Below are positions 9,420-20,670 of a stretch of 64,000 nt of DNA, one piece after another. Within the stretch, counting starts at the first letter, position 1, and each line of letters opens with the position of its first letter. Below the pieces are notes generated by a model, which saw nothing but the letters and a program-made list of their open reading frames with translations, made no database searches and was not told where the DNA came from. The position numbers and the translations under genes were made by a program. The stretch comes from Isochrysis galbana (taxonomy: Eukaryota > Haptophyta > Isochrysidales > Isochrysidaceae), in NCBI GenBank assembly GCA_018136815.1, contig CM030933.1:2549344-2613343 (forward strand), in the 5' to 3' direction.

Positions 9420-11619
9420 TCATCGTGGCTGACCTATGATCCTCGCCCGCACATCACGATACGCATCATGCACTCGTTGCATCATGCCAAACATCCCTTG
9501 CCCCGTTGCAGCCTCGATGCAGTGGAAGACTGACGTGGCCGGGTCCAGCCTGTACTGCCAGCCCTCGAGCACAAGCATTGACATCAGGGCTACCATCACA
9601 GTCGGGTCCAGGACAACACGGAACTTACGCACCGAGTCCATGTATGCACGGATGTTGTCACCCGGCCGGCCCTCTCCTCTGTGGAACTCCTCCGATTGCG
9701 CACGGCACTTTGCGGCCACCTCATCGATGAACGCTTGCCGGGCACCGGGAATCGCGTCCACATACGGCTGGCTCTCAGCGAGGCCAAGAATGGCCACACC
9801 GAGGGCAGGTCCGTCGCGCTGTACGACGGCTTCGAAGAAGGACTTGGAGGAGGAAAAGATCCTCTGGTTGAAAGACGCTGCAAGCCCGGCGTCGAGCAAG
9901 ACGATGTGCGGTACGGTGGTTGAGGTGTCCCCCATGACAAGCCAGCGTTGCAGGCGTGGCCAGAAATGAATGTGTTCCTCCCGGATCAGAACGTTGCCCG
10001 GGTGTAAATCAGCGTGGATGTAATTGTCCCAGATGAGCATCTACCACAACAAGGAACGCCGGGTCAGTGGTGTGACGAGGCGCGTTCGTGAGGCCTGAAC
10101 GTAAGCGTTTGTGGGCGGCCACCTCCAGCCAAGCATGCTGGGTGATCGAGCGCAAACGTGTTGTGGGTCGTCGCTGGCTGCTTAAGCGCAAGCGCAACGC
10201 GAGTCGCAGGACAGCAGGATGGCGTGTGCGAGCTCACCTTGAGATAGGCCTGCACTCCGCATAAAGCAATGTTGGAGCGCAGGTCACCCGAGTTTGCTGT
10301 TCCTGCATAGCGGATGCTCTCAGAGTTGGCAGTCTTCTGGACCATGTACCAGTGCCCTCGCGCATCCTGCCAGCGTGGATACGGGGAGACGTCCCAGTCA
10401 GTGTGCACGACTGGTTTGGCACGACTGGTTTGGACCGACTGGTTGGGCGGGTGTGCATCCGCCGCCAAATTGGGGCGCAGACACGCACCTGCCGCCACTC
10501 TCCCACCTCGCGCGTTCCGGCGCGATGCAGATACTTGGCGACTGATTCCCCGTCTTCGAACGTCTCGACAAGCACGTCGTGCGAGACAAGCCCCTTGATT
10601 GGCTGCGGGAAGGAGACGACCGCCGACCAGAACGAGGAGCTAAAGTTGGAGCTAAACTTCTCCAGATTTCGCGCCTCATCGCGGAAGTCGAGCTGCGCCT
10701 CAAAGTTCAGGGCGAACTGGTCCGCCGTCTCGCCTATCCTCATGTCGGGCGCCAGGCGAGCGGCGAAGGAGGCCAGGTAACGCAAGATGGCCATGTCAAG
10801 CGCGAGCCGCTCCCCTAGGTTTGGGTGCTGCACCTTGATTGCCACCGTCTCGCCGTTGCCGCCGTGCAACTTTGCGAGGTGCACCTGGCCAATAGAGCCA
10901 GACGCTAGCGGACTCTCCTCGAAATTGTCAAAGATAGATTCGAGGGGCTGGCCAAAAGAGGCCTCGATCGCCTTGCGCGTGAAGACGAAGGGGTGGGCAG
11001 GGGCGTGGTTAGTCAGTGTGCCGAGCGCCTCGCAGAAATCGTCCTCAAACAAATCGTACCGAGTGGAGGCCCACTGGCCCCACTTGATGCCGACTGGGCC
11101 GCACTGGGCGAGCGAGCCGATCAGAAGGCTGAGAAGGCGGTGGCGCGAGAAGTACTGGCCGATAATGGGGAGCTGCTGCAGAAAGTACCACGAGAAAGCC
11201 GGGCCCAGGAAGACCACGAGTTCGAGGCAGCGCCACGTAAGCTTCATGAGCCAGCGGAAGGTGCCGGTGGCAGCTGCGGGCTGTGTGATCTCTGCGGCAT
11301 CCTCGACGATTGGCTGCACCCTGGCGGTGCAGCGTGTCGGCGCGGCGGGCCGAACTAGGAGCACTGCGAGCGACCCACCGCCTGCGACGCCGGCCAGCCA
11401 GAGCGAGAAAGTGGGGAGCAGCGGCTTGCTGACGGAGATGGCTAGCAAGTCGGGCTGCGCTGCTCTCCTGGCCGCCGAGAGAGAGCGCGCACCGGCGCGC
11501 TGCGCCGCGAGAGGTGTGCGAGACGAAGCCAGCGAGGAGAGCACGAGCGCGCGCCTTGGGCTCGCGCATAGCTGCAGGTGGAGGCGCGGCGTACATGAGC
11601 GGCCGAGCAGAACAGACAT
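9420..11619 (-). CDS. ABC1/UbiB-family atypical kinase, ADCK2-like, mitochondrial
   Basis: Three exons on the minus strand: 11619-10489, 10366-10238 and 10040-9420, 626 residues. The arginine-rich N-terminus up to about residue 55 looks like a mitochondrial presequence. Family hallmarks are the KxGQ-type motif GIKWGQWASTR (178-188), the alanine-rich loop PLASGSIGQVHLAKL (237-251), VAIKV with the lysine at 262, HADLHPGN (429-436) and LLDAG (468-472). These proteins support coenzyme Q biosynthesis in mitochondria. Introns are gtgcgt...ctggcag and gtgagc...gtggtag, both phase 0. Exon 2 (43 codons) holds about 20 residues not typical of ADCK2 before the conserved NIALCGVQAYLK. The start codon sits directly against a CT tract on its own strand. 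Family assignment is secure; the ADCK2 subgroup is less certain. Confidence 0.88.
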
Positions 11620-11623
11620 GAGG

Positions 11624-11760
11624 GAGAGGGAGGGAGGGAGGGAGAGGGATGGAGGGAGAGGGAGAGGGAGAGGGAGAGGGAGAGGGAGAAGGAGAGGGAG
11701 AGGGAGAGGGAGGGATAGAGGGAGGGAGGGAGAGAGGGAGAGAGGGAGGGAGGGAGAGGT
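11624..11760 (-). repeat. GAGGGA/CTCCCT microsatellite 5' of the ADCK gene
   Basis: An almost pure GGGAGA/GGGAGG repeat on the plus strand, therefore CT-rich on the strand of the ADCK gene, ending 5 bp before its start codon. It is likely in the 5' UTR or core promoter. Confidence 0.8.
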
Positions 11761-12029
11761 TTGCCGTGGGGGGAAGGCGGAGGAGTAGGGAGGAGGCGGC
11801 GGCGGAGAGAGAGAAAGGAGAGAGGGGGAGGGAGAGGCGACCCAGCCGGCGCGCAAGCGAGCGAGGAGAGAGAGAGGCGAGTATGAAGGGGACCCGCCAA
11901 CTCAATGAATAGAATGGTCATTTCAAGGAATAAATTCAAGTGTGAAGTGGGGCAGGATTCGAGGGGCGAGGAGGAGGAGAGAGCGCTCTCTCCGACGCCG
12001 CCTGACGGCGAAAAAACAGAAAGAAGAGG

Positions 12030-12540
12030 AGGGATGTCATATCTCCCTCTCTCTCCCTCTCTTCTCCCTCTCTTCTCTCTCTCTTCTCTCTTCTCTCTCT
12101 TCTCTCTCTTCTCTCTTCTCTCTCTTCTCTCTCTTCTCTCTCTTCTCTCTCTTCTCTCTCTTCTCTCTCTTCTCTCTCTTTCTCTCTTCTCTCTCTCTCT
12201 CTCTCTTCTCTCTCTTCTCTCTCTTCTCTCTCTTCTCTCTCTTCTCTCTCTTCTCTCTCTTCTCTCTCTTCTCTCTCTTCTCTCTCTTCTCTCTCTTCTC
12301 TCTCTTCTCTCTCTTCTCTCTCTTCTCTCTCTTCTCTCTCTTCTCTCTCTTCTCTCTCTTCTCTCTCTTCTCTCTCTTCTCTCTCTTCTCTCTCTTCTCT
12401 CTCTTCTCTCTCTTCTCTCTCTTCTCTCTCTTCTCTCTCTTCTCTCTCTTCTCTCTCTTCTCTCTCTTCTCTCTCTTCTCTCTCTTCTCTCTCTCTTCTC
12501 TCTCTCTTCTCTCTCTTCTCTCTCTCTTCCCCCCCTTCTT
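12030..12540. repeat. CT-rich satellite, 9-bp unit TTCTCTCTC
   Basis: About 50 tandem copies of TTCTCTCTC with a few length variants. Because the unit is a multiple of three, all six frames stay open; the long FSL/SLL/RRE repeat frames are not genes. Upstream 11905-12030 is unremarkable. Confidence 0.95.
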
Positions 12541-12669
12541 CTCGAGCAGCAGGACGAAGCCAAGGTGGAGCGCGAGACGAAAAAAGAAAATCCGCAGCCG
12601 AGCCACCGAGTTTGACGAACCACACACCACTCGAGGGCCGCAACAACAAGGTCTCCACCCCTACATTGT

Positions 12670-12907
12670 ACATGGTAAATACCCTAGATGGGAAAGACGG
12701 TGCGGGGGCCTGCAAATACAGCCAAATGCATATGTACTAGTATGTAGTTGGCCTCCGGCCAAATACATTTCAAATACATTCGAGGCCTACAACTCAGGAC
12801 GCGCTTCAAATACAGCCACATCAAAATACATATGTATACTTGGCCTCTGGCCAAATACGGTAAATACATATTTCCCATCTAGGGTAGTAAACACGGGTTT
12901 ACCATGT
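12670..12907. mobile_element. MITE-like element with 16-bp perfect terminal inverted repeats
   Basis: Inner terminal repeats TACCCTAGATGGGAAA (12680-12695) and TTTCCCATCTAGGGTA (12871-12886) are perfect. Further out, ACATGGTAAA (12670-12679) pairs with TTTACCATGT (12898-12907). The interior is built of CAAATAC-containing units and GGCCTCCGGCC. A 3'-truncated copy lies at 34726-34853, and a weak relative around 13138-13200. No protein is encoded, so it is non-autonomous. Confidence 0.75.
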
Positions 12908-14262
12908 ACCATGTTCGTACAGAGGACAAAGGCAGAAAATAGCCCGTTTCACCGTGTTTCTCAAACTCCCTCCCTAGCAGCACGCCGGCGCGTTTGTGAG
13001 GTTATACCGTGTCCCGTGTTTCTAGAATAGCCAAAAACAAGCTGTATTTGCTGCTGGCCTGTGTTTAAGCTGTGTTTAGAGCCCCGCCCCTGCCGTGTTT
13101 CACATCTAGGTCTCCACCACACTAAAGTCTAAAAGTAAAAGTAAAAGTGGATGGGAAAGACGTTTTTGTTTTTGCAGGCCCAATGCATATGTATATGGTG
13201 AGAGTGGTGAGAGGAGAGAGGGTGAGGGGGGGTTCATGTAGATGTAGGTGCTAGTGCGCCCCGAATCCAGAAAATCTTTTGAATCTTCGAAATGTTTGTC
13301 TTCCATGGGAGAGGTGCGAGATCCAAAGGCCATCCCTGTCGAGGAAGTGAGAGCCATAAAGAGAGCGAGAAATATAGGGAGAGGGACCACAACAAAAGCA
13401 CAGCCACATAGTCACGAGCCTTAGCCTTAGCACTTGCACTATCAAATCAACACGGCACCCCTTGCTCGGAACCCTTAGTGACGACGCTGAGCTAGCGGAC
13501 ATCTCACGCGACAATCGACGACATTGTGCTTGGAGCAGCTTCGGCCGTCATGATATCACAACTTATGGCGTCGCAAGTCCAAACATCGACTCCCCGTGAC
13601 ACACACGAGAATGCAATAATTACGTACAAACGATGCATTAGCAAGGTGCAATCAAGATGCGTAGGACATGTCGGGGCATCACTTGCAGCACGAGGAGATT
13701 GTTTTTCTCCATGCGCTGCGCTGCTGCGCTAGCACAATCGGACTAGACCGAGACTAGCCTTCAGATTGCAACCACGAGCTCGAGGCTCCTTGGCCCGGTC
13801 AATTCATATGGTGGGGCCTCTAGAACAACTGGTTGGGAGCACGAGCACTTGACATTGAGCATCACCGTGATAGCGGTCGGGTTGCCTGTGGCTGGGCCAC
13901 CCTGCCTTGAACCGAACCCTTCCCAGCTCGCAAAGCACGGTGGGAGATGCAAGCGATGTCAATCACATGAAGAGAGCCAGGCGGAGCTACGCTGGGCGCT
14001 GGCGTGATAGTCAACCTCCGAGCAAAAGCAGCCAAGGCGCCGAGATGGGTGCACCACGGCATCGGCGCCAAGGCTGGGCTCGACGCCGCTGCCTTGTAGC
14101 ACAGACGCTGCACAGGAGCGCTGCGCAGGTGTGCACCTTCGAGGAGGCAGCAGGCGCTCAAACTCCGCCCTTATTAGGCGTTGCTCAATGACGGAGGAGT
14201 AGGCACCCATGCCTTCCGAATGGGCATGCGCCACCGCTGCGGCTCGTCGCCCATGCAGCTGT
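12908..14262. other. intergenic, no gene recognised
   Basis: This holds short AAAGTAAAAGTAAAAGT repeats (13130-13150) and a MITE-like remnant to about 13200. The rest is ordinary-complexity sequence with short frames only and no recognised motif on either strand. Confidence 0.4.
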
Positions 14263-15140
14263 TCAGTTGGAGCTCCCCGCGAAATCCTCGTTGGAGTCGA
14301 TTGAGAATTGGCACAGCGGGCACGTTTTCTTGTTTTTCAACCATTCTTCCACGCAGTCAGCGTGAAAGGTGTGCAGGCACGGCAGCGTTCGCACGCGTTG
14401 CCCCTGACACACATCCTCCAAGCACACACAGCAGCTGCGCAGCTCCTCCGGAAGCTTCGACACGTCATCGACGTGCCACTCTGCCGTGTACTGTTCGACC
14501 TCACGCAGGTTTGCGCCGTTCCGATTCTGCTGTAGGTGCTCCACGAACTCTCGGAGGATGAGAAGTTCCTGTTAGAGAAGTGGATGAAAAGGGCTTGGGT
14601 GACAGGGGGGGGGGGCAGGGTGGCTTGGGGAGCAGGGCACGCAGGTAAACGGGGGAGGGGAGGCCGTAAGCGAGCGGGTAAGGGGCGACGCACCAGCGGC
14701 GAGATCTCGCGACTTTGCAGCCTGCGGAGCAGCTGATCCCGCTGTTCTGTCTCGAGCGCCGGCGGCCCATGCAGCACCGGTGGCCCATGCGGGTTGAGCG
14801 CCGCAGCGATCGCTGCGATTCCAATCTCCCTTCCTCCCTCTGTGCGTGCAGGCACTCCGTTGATCGCGGAGCAGTGTGGGCATCTGCAGTGGTGTGTCAT
14901 CCTGCTCAGGTCTGCGCGTGAGTGGAACAGCTCGTGGCAGCGGTAGCAGCGGATCTGAGGCAGGTGAGAAGCGAGGCCCGCTGGCCGCAGCAGCAGAGAG
15001 CCTGAGGAAGAGGAGGCTCTGCTGTAGTGCGGCCGGGCGGGCCGAGCGCCGAGGCGAGGCGCGGAAGATTGGCGATGAGCCCGACGTGGCAGCTGCGGAG
15101 GAGTAGGAGGCGAGCGGCCCGTGCTCGAGCTGGCGCCCAT
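14263..15140 (-). CDS. RING-H2 E3 ubiquitin ligase with N-terminal zinc finger
   Basis: Two exons: 15140-14694 and 14568-14263, 250 residues. The C-terminal RING-H2 is complete: CCVC, 14 residues, C-L-H, TFH, ADC, then WLKNKKTCPLC, giving C-x2-C-x14-C-x-H-x2-H-x2-C-x10-C-x2-C. About residues 60-90 contain RCYRCHELFH...HHCRCPHCSA, a C-x2-C / C-x2-C finger like the N-terminal finger of RNF115/RNF126-type ligases. Such ligases transfer ubiquitin from an E2 to substrates; the substrate is unknown. The intron is gtgcgt...taacag, phase 0, and joins SREISPL to ELLILREFVEHL. The ATG at 15140 is the first after a low-complexity GA tract on the gene's own strand. Confidence 0.82.
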
Positions 15141-15149
15141 GGCCCCCAA

Positions 15150-15266
15150 AAGCTTCCCCTTTCCCCCCCTCTCCCCCTTCCCCCCCTCTTGCCCCTCCAC
15201 CCCCCGCGCCTCCCTATCTCTCTCTCTCTCTCTCTCTCTCTCCCTCCCTCTCTCTCCCTCTTCTCT

Positions 15267-15321
<55 letters not shown>

Positions 15322-15665
15322 TCTCTCTCTCTCTCTCTCCCTGCGGCGGCGGACGCTCTCTTCCTCCCTTCCCCTCTCTCCCCCCCCTCTCCCCTTCTTT
15401 CCTTCTGCTCTCTTCTTTGTACCTTGGGAACTCCACACCTTACCATCTTCCTCTCTCTTCCTCTAAAGTACTCTTCCATCCCTCTCGCCTCGCTTTCTCT
15501 CTTTCCCTCTCTTGACGGAAGTTGAGCAGCAGCCCCACCCTTCTCTTGCCGGATGCTCTCTCTTTCACCTCTTCTAAATTTGCACTCTCTCTCTCTCTCT
15601 CTCCCTCCCTCCCCCCCCACCCCCACCCTCCCTCCCTCCCTCCCTCCCTCCCTTCTCTCTCTCCT
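15150..15665. repeat. CT microsatellite tracts
   Basis: Several (CT)n and C-rich tracts (15215-15340, 15580-15660) lie immediately 5' of the RING gene, purine-rich on the gene's strand. Sequence 15665-15963 holds nothing recognisable. Confidence 0.8.
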
Positions 15666-15963
15666 ACTTACTAAGGAGAAGAAAGGAAGTTTCCAGTTCA
15701 CCCAACAACAGGAGGAACGAGAGAAAGGGGCGAGAGAAGAGAGAGAGCGAAAATAAAAATAGACGGCCATCCTATTGTCGTGATGAACATAGAGAGTCAT
15801 AGACGGGTCCAGCTCAGACAGAAACGGTCATCATCATTTACTTACTTCCTCCTTTTTTCTGGCCGGAGTTTTGTAGTAGAAGGGGCTCATAGTCCCCACG
15901 CGTTGGTGTACACTTAATTAGGTGTCCTCCGATCTCGCCCCCTCGTCCCCTCGTTGCGTCGCT

Positions 15964-16928
15964 AAGACCATAGCATGTTATAATCTAACTGAGCATTAGT
16001 ACCACTACTCTCACTAGCCCGGTACTAACACGACAGCCCTCAGCGCACCTGCCCGTACACCTTGGCGCGTGTTGTTGCCACAGATACATACACCTATGCA
16101 CCCCTCCACATCTCCCCCCTCGCAAGCCCCCGGCTCCCATTCTAACTCCCCACAAGTTAAAATGAGGGAAAACCCATTGAGGCGGACCGGTCGACGCCGG
16201 CCGACTCTCCGGGAAAAAGCACCGGGGGGGGGGGGAGGAACCTCTCGTCGACAAAGAGGATCGGCCCTTCCAGCTCGCGCCGTGAGCAGTTCTCGAGAAA
16301 TAAACGACTGCGAGTCGAGTAGCCAGTGCCACCTTCAGGATACTCTCCTCGAGCTTGAGCCGCTCCCTTCTCTCTCCCGCCTGTCGCCGGCCGCCTCCTA
16401 CCCGTTTGCTAACGCAAACGGGACCTGTTTCTAACCGCACTCCATCGGGGGGGGTGCAAAACCCCCCCTCTCCCTCTCTCCACTCTCTCCCTTCGTCGTC
16501 CCTGCGGCGCGTCGCCATGCGGCGCGCCCTGGCCTGCTCTCAGGGGCCCTTTGGGGGCTCCCAGGGGGCCAGCAAGGGCAACTCAGGGGGCAGTGGAGGC
16601 TGGGGCTCAGCCCCTGGCCCCCCCTGCCTCTCCCACGCTCGCCTTGCTGGCCATGGGAGCCGCCCAGAGACACCTGTATGCCTGGCGACCAGGGACAGAG
16701 GGGGAGTCAGCTCGAGGGCAGGCCCAGCGCGGGCGTGGGAGTGCGGCTCGCGGGCCGCGCCCCCGAAGGGTCTGGGCCAGATTGTTTTGAGTGCCCTGCC
16801 CCTGCCAAAGGGCAGGGGCTGGGGTTGATTGTACGGGCCCACCCCAGGGGGTGTCCGCGATGGAGAGAGGGGGGCGCGAGGCCCCCATTGTCCCCCACTT
16901 ATGAAAGTAGGTTGAAGACCATAGCATG
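15964..16928 (+). mobile_element. retroposon family G, copy 2, with 14-bp target-site duplication
   Basis: The exact direct repeat AAGACCATAGCATG flanks the element at 15964-15977 and 16915-16928, and the element fills 15978-16914. Its 5' part (16027-16200) matches 46690-46865; its 3' part matches 28580-29011. The 3' end, CTTATGAAAGTAGGTTG, corresponds to the ...ACTTAGTTG end of the other copies. There is no convincing coding frame, so it is a non-autonomous, SINE-like or LINE-derived insert moved by target-primed reverse transcription. Confidence 0.75.
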
Positions 16929-17067
16929 CTACATCCAACATCCTACACCTACCCCTCGTCTAGCTACTCGGTATGGGCCTGTCTACGGCGGCCCCACGCG
17001 CTCTAACATGGTACCCCGCGAGTCGATCCAAATCCAAACGTTCGCATCGCGCATCGCGCATCGCTCA

Positions 17068-17165
17068 CTCTCGACTCTCGACTCTCGACTCTCGACTCTC
17101 GACTCTCGACTCTCGACTCTCGACTCTCGACTCTCGACTCTCGACTCTCGACTCTCGACTCTCGA
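17068..17165. repeat. minisatellite, 9-bp unit CTCGACTCT
   Basis: About eleven tandem copies of the 9-bp unit; the apparent frames across it are artefacts. Confidence 0.9.
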
Positions 17166-17171
17166 CCGTCG

Positions 17172-18283
17172 TCCTCGACTCCTCGACCTCCACATGCCAC
17201 ATGCCCGGATTCACTGTGGCAAAAAGGGGGGGTCCGCCAGCCACCGCACTTAGTGCTTAGTGCTCACAATCACAAGACCCTGTTCCACGCCTTAGAAGCA
17301 AACCATCTTTACCTCCCATTCAACCTAAGCTCTCCCCATGACCAACTCTGCAGAGCTTGTCTTCGTTCACTTTTGCTGCTACATTCAGCATGCGGTGCTG
17401 CACTCGGACGATCCGCTCACGCGGGAGGAGTTTTTTTTAGCCCTTTTGAACCGTATGTTGACCAATCGGGCCGTTGGATGGCAAAATCACGCTTAGTCGT
17501 CACTTAATATGGTCTCAAAGAGGGCAATCAAAGCAACATTTCATAATCTCCTGGGAACCATGGGTGGAAGAGCTTTCCAATGGGGGTATCCGTCACCTCT
17601 TTCATTTCAAGGACAAACAGTGATTTGACCCGACGCCCCGTGAAGTATGTCACAAAACTTGGTATTGCTGAGGGAATGGTACTATGGTACCTTAGTGCCA
17701 TGGGAACATTAAAAGAGGATATACATGAGGTAACCAACAAGCCAAGGTTTAGGCAAAACAAGCACTTTGTGCTCGCGCTCTCACCTAGCGAAGTTTGTCC
17801 TTGCTTTAAGGGCTCGTCCTTAAAAGCGAGGTACCTTTATCCGTAAGTGTAAGTGTTCTCATCCTGTCATCCTGTTCTTGTTCAATTGCTTGTTGTTGTT
17901 CTCGTTCGGCCCGGAGAGGCTCCTTGTTCGGTGTTGTTCTTGTTCAGAAAGCTAAACAGTGTTCAACGCTTAACGTTAAGCAGCTCTAAAGTCTGGTCAA
18001 GGGCAACACACGCCCCCCCCAACCCCCAACCCAGCCCCGCCCGGCCTGCGGCAGATGGCGGCGGCGTACTTTATTAGCAACTTGCTTCCACTTGCTTCCA
18101 CTTGCGACGTTCTTACCCAACTTGCGCATGCCCGGATCTCTGACATAACTTGCGAATCAACTTGCCGGCAAGTCTGGTCAAGCCCTGGGGGTCAAGCCCA
18201 AACGGCGCGCGCTCCAAGGTGACAGGGTGACAGCCCAGAACCTCCCCGTGTTTAACCATAGTCGACCGTGTCTCTGGAAGGAA
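17172..18283. other. intergenic with an AT-richer island
   Basis: Sequence 17420-17840 is visibly richer in A/T than its surroundings and lacks the usual G/C runs. It contains GGGAACCATGGGTGGAAGAG and similar ordinary-complexity sequence, with no frame I can recognise. Sequence 17840-18280 holds short CTTGTTC-type repeats. This could be a decayed or foreign insertion. Confidence 0.35.
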
Positions 18284-18475
18284 CTCTCCTCTCTCTCTCT
18301 CTTCCCTCCTCCTTCCCCGGCGTCTCTCCTCTCTCCCGCTCTCCTCTCCGTTCGGTATCTTATCTTCTCTCACCCAGGAATTCTCTCTCTTCTGCCCCCC
18401 CCCCCGCCCTCGTTCCTCTTTCCCGGTCCCCCTCCCCTCCTGTTTTCTTTTCCTTCTTGCAAGCGGCGCCACCCC
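18284..18475 (+). promoter_or_regulatory. pyrimidine-rich leader of NSF
   Basis: A CT/C-rich tract ends 9 bp before the NSF start codon. It matches the pattern at other genes in the window and is probably a 5' UTR or initiator region. Confidence 0.45.
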
Positions 18476-18483
18476 GGCGGGCG

Positions 18484-20670
18484 ATGCCGGCGCTCCGCGT
18501 GTGCAACTCTCCCAACCAGGAGCTCGCACTGAGCAACTGCGCCTTCCTCTCGGAGTCTGAGCATGGTCTGCTCTCGAGCGGACCGTCCGTCTACCTTGAG
18601 ATCGGTCCATACGTCCTCACCGCAAAGCCAGACAGGAGGGTGGAGGCCGGGTGTATCGCTCTCAACTCAGTGCAGCGACGGATGCTCAACCTCTCTAACG
18701 GGGACTCCTGCACCGCGGAAGTCTTCAGCCCGGTGGCGGGCGAGAAGGCAGGCTTGGCGCTCATTGTCCTCGAGGTCGACTACGTCCTCCGACAGCGCGC
18801 GCGAGGTGGCGAGATTGACGCGGGCGCGCTGGCGGACGCGGTGCTCTCGCGATTCAGGCTGCAGTACCTCACGCTAGAGCAGGTCTTCGTCGCCGAGTGG
18901 CAGGGCGAGAACCTTCAGCTGCGGGTGAAAGCGCTCGAGCTGATCGCACTGGACGCGGACGCCACCGTCAGCGCCACGCGCGGCATGCTTGCCTCGCAGA
19001 CACAGGTGCAGCTTCGGCCAGCCGACGGCTCGCCGATCAAGCTGACGGGCGCCGCGGCGGAGTTGGCCAGCAAAACCAACATCTTCCGCTCGGACTGGTC
19101 GTTCGAGGCAATGGGCATCGGCGGCCTCGACCAGGAATTCAGCGACATCTTCCGCCGCGCTTTTGCCTCGCGCATCTTCCCCGTCTCGACTATGAAGAAG
19201 TTGGGCATCTCGCACGTGAAGGGCATGATGCTGCATGGGCCTCCGGGCACCGGTAAGACGCTGATCGCACGTCAGATTGGCAAGATGCTCAATGGAAAGG
19301 AGCCCAAGGTGGTCAACGGGCCGGAGATCCTCTCCAAATTCGTGGGACAGGCCGAGGAGAACGTGCGCAAGCTTTTCGCCGAGGCCGAGGCGGAGTACGA
19401 GGCCCGGGGCGACGACTCGGACTTGCACATAATAATCTTTGACGAGATCGACTCGATCTGCAAGCAGCGTGGCATGCAACGCGGTGACGCGGGAGTCGGC
19501 GACACGGTGGTCAACCAACTCCTGTCGAAAATTGATGGTGTGCACTCTCTCAACAACATCCTCGTCATAGGCATGACCAACCGCCTCGACATGATCGACG
19601 CAGCGCTTCTCCGACCGGGCCGGCTCGAGGTGCAGGTCGAGATTTCGTTGCCTGACGAGCATGGCCGCTACCAGATCCTGTCAATCCACACCTCGAAGAT
19701 GCGTGAGAACAACTACCTCGCGCCCGATGTTTCGCTCGAGCACCTGGCTGCCGAGACGAAGAACTACTCAGGCGCCGAAATCGAGGGCCTCGTCCGGTCG
19801 GCCACGTCGTGGGCCTTTGGGCGCGAGGTGACCGTTGAGAACGTGAAGAAAGGGGCTAACGCGGATAACCTCATGGTGACACGCGCCGACTTTGACCGCG
19901 CGCTCTCGGAGCTCCAGCCCGCCTTCGGCTGTCCGGACAATCAGCTCAATGAGGTTATCCCTAACGGCATCCTCGATTACGGCGGAGCGCTCCCGGGCCT
20001 CCAGCAGACGTGCTCCATGCTCCTCCAGCAATTGCAAAACTCGTCTAGAACAAACCTGCTCTCCGTGGTTTTCGAGGGGCCGCCCGGGGCGGGCAAGACG
20101 GCGCTCGCCGCGTCGATGGCGCTGCAGTCCACTTTCCCCTTCGCCCGCCTCATCTCGCCTGCCTCCCTGCTCGGTGTCCATGAAAACGCAAAGGCGTCGC
20201 ACATCACGCGCGTCTTCGATGACGCGCTCCGCTCGGAGATGTCGGTGGTCATTCTCGATGATCTCGAGCGTCTCCTCGACTATGCGCGCATCGGACCCCG
20301 CTTCTCCAACACAGTGCTTCAGACGCTCCTCACCTGCATCAAACGGCCGCCCGCGAAGAAGAGAGCCAAGCTCCTCGTCCTGGCCACGACCTCCTCCGTC
20401 GATGTCCTCGATTCGCTCGAGCTCCTCGATGCGTTCAACGTCAAGCTCTCGGTTCCTCCGCTCGATGCATCTTGCGTGACGCGGGTGCTCTCCCATCTAC
20501 GTATCGCAAACGCCGCACAACTGCAGCCTATATTGGGCTCCGTCTCGTGCCCACCAGGGATCCCGGTGAAAAAGCTGCTGCTCATCATCGAGATGTCGCT
20601 CGCGGCAGATGGAACCGTGGACCCTACGCGATTTGCCGAGACACTGCAACGATCGGGGATTCTAACGTGA
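18484..20670 (+). CDS. NSF: N-ethylmaleimide-sensitive factor (NSF/Sec18) AAA ATPase
   Basis: An intronless frame of 728 residues, the normal length. The N domain (about 1-190) is followed by D1 with Walker A GPPGTGKT (252-259), Walker B IIIFDEID (D320, E321), and NRLDMIDAALLRPGR containing the second region of homology with the arginine finger. D2 has Walker A GPPGAGKT (532-539) and VVILDDLERLLDY (D592, D593), followed by IGPRFSN as in animal and yeast NSF. It disassembles cis-SNARE complexes with alpha-SNAP, allowing repeated membrane fusion in the secretory pathway. D2, which hexamerises the protein, keeps the NSF-specific DDLERLLDY form, so this is NSF rather than p97. The start is the ATG after the pyrimidine tract; upstream in-frame residues are low complexity. 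Confidence 0.96.
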   Translation: MPALRVCNSPNQELALSNCAFLSESEHGLLSSGPSVYLEIGPYVLTAKPDRRVEAGCIALNSVQRRMLNLSNGDSCTAEVFSPVAGEKAGLALIVLEVDYVLRQRARGGEIDAGALADAVLSRFRLQYLTLEQVFVAEWQGENLQLRVKALELIALDADATVSATRGMLASQTQVQLRPADGSPIKLTGAAAELASKTNIFRSDWSFEAMGIGGLDQEFSDIFRRAFASRIFPVSTMKKLGISHVKGMMLHGPPGTGKTLIARQIGKMLNGKEPKVVNGPEILSKFVGQAEENVRKLFAEAEAEYEARGDDSDLHIIIFDEIDSICKQRGMQRGDAGVGDTVVNQLLSKIDGVHSLNNILVIGMTNRLDMIDAALLRPGRLEVQVEISLPDEHGRYQILSIHTSKMRENNYLAPDVSLEHLAAETKNYSGAEIEGLVRSATSWAFGREVTVENVKKGANADNLMVTRADFDRALSELQPAFGCPDNQLNEVIPNGILDYGGALPGLQQTCSMLLQQLQNSSRTNLLSVVFEGPPGAGKTALAASMALQSTFPFARLISPASLLGVHENAKASHITRVFDDALRSEMSVVILDDLERLLDYARIGPRFSNTVLQTLLTCIKRPPAKKRAKLLVLATTSSVDVLDSLELLDAFNVKLSVPPLDASCVTRVLSHLRIANAAQLQPILGSVSCPPGIPVKKLLLIIEMSLAADGTVDPTRFAETLQRSGILT

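Noticed and set aside
11905-13030. Long repeat proteins (SLL, FSL, RRE) up to 393 codons
   Set aside because: They are six-frame translations of a 9-bp satellite, which stays open in every frame.
13959-14234. Minus-strand frame with YSSVIEQRLI, reminiscent of spurious frames over tRNA genes
   Set aside because: The underlying DNA lacks a B box with paired T stem and no cloverleaf can be drawn.
17057-17165. CRISPR-like array
   Set aside because: 9-bp units without spacers; a simple minisatellite in a eukaryotic genome.
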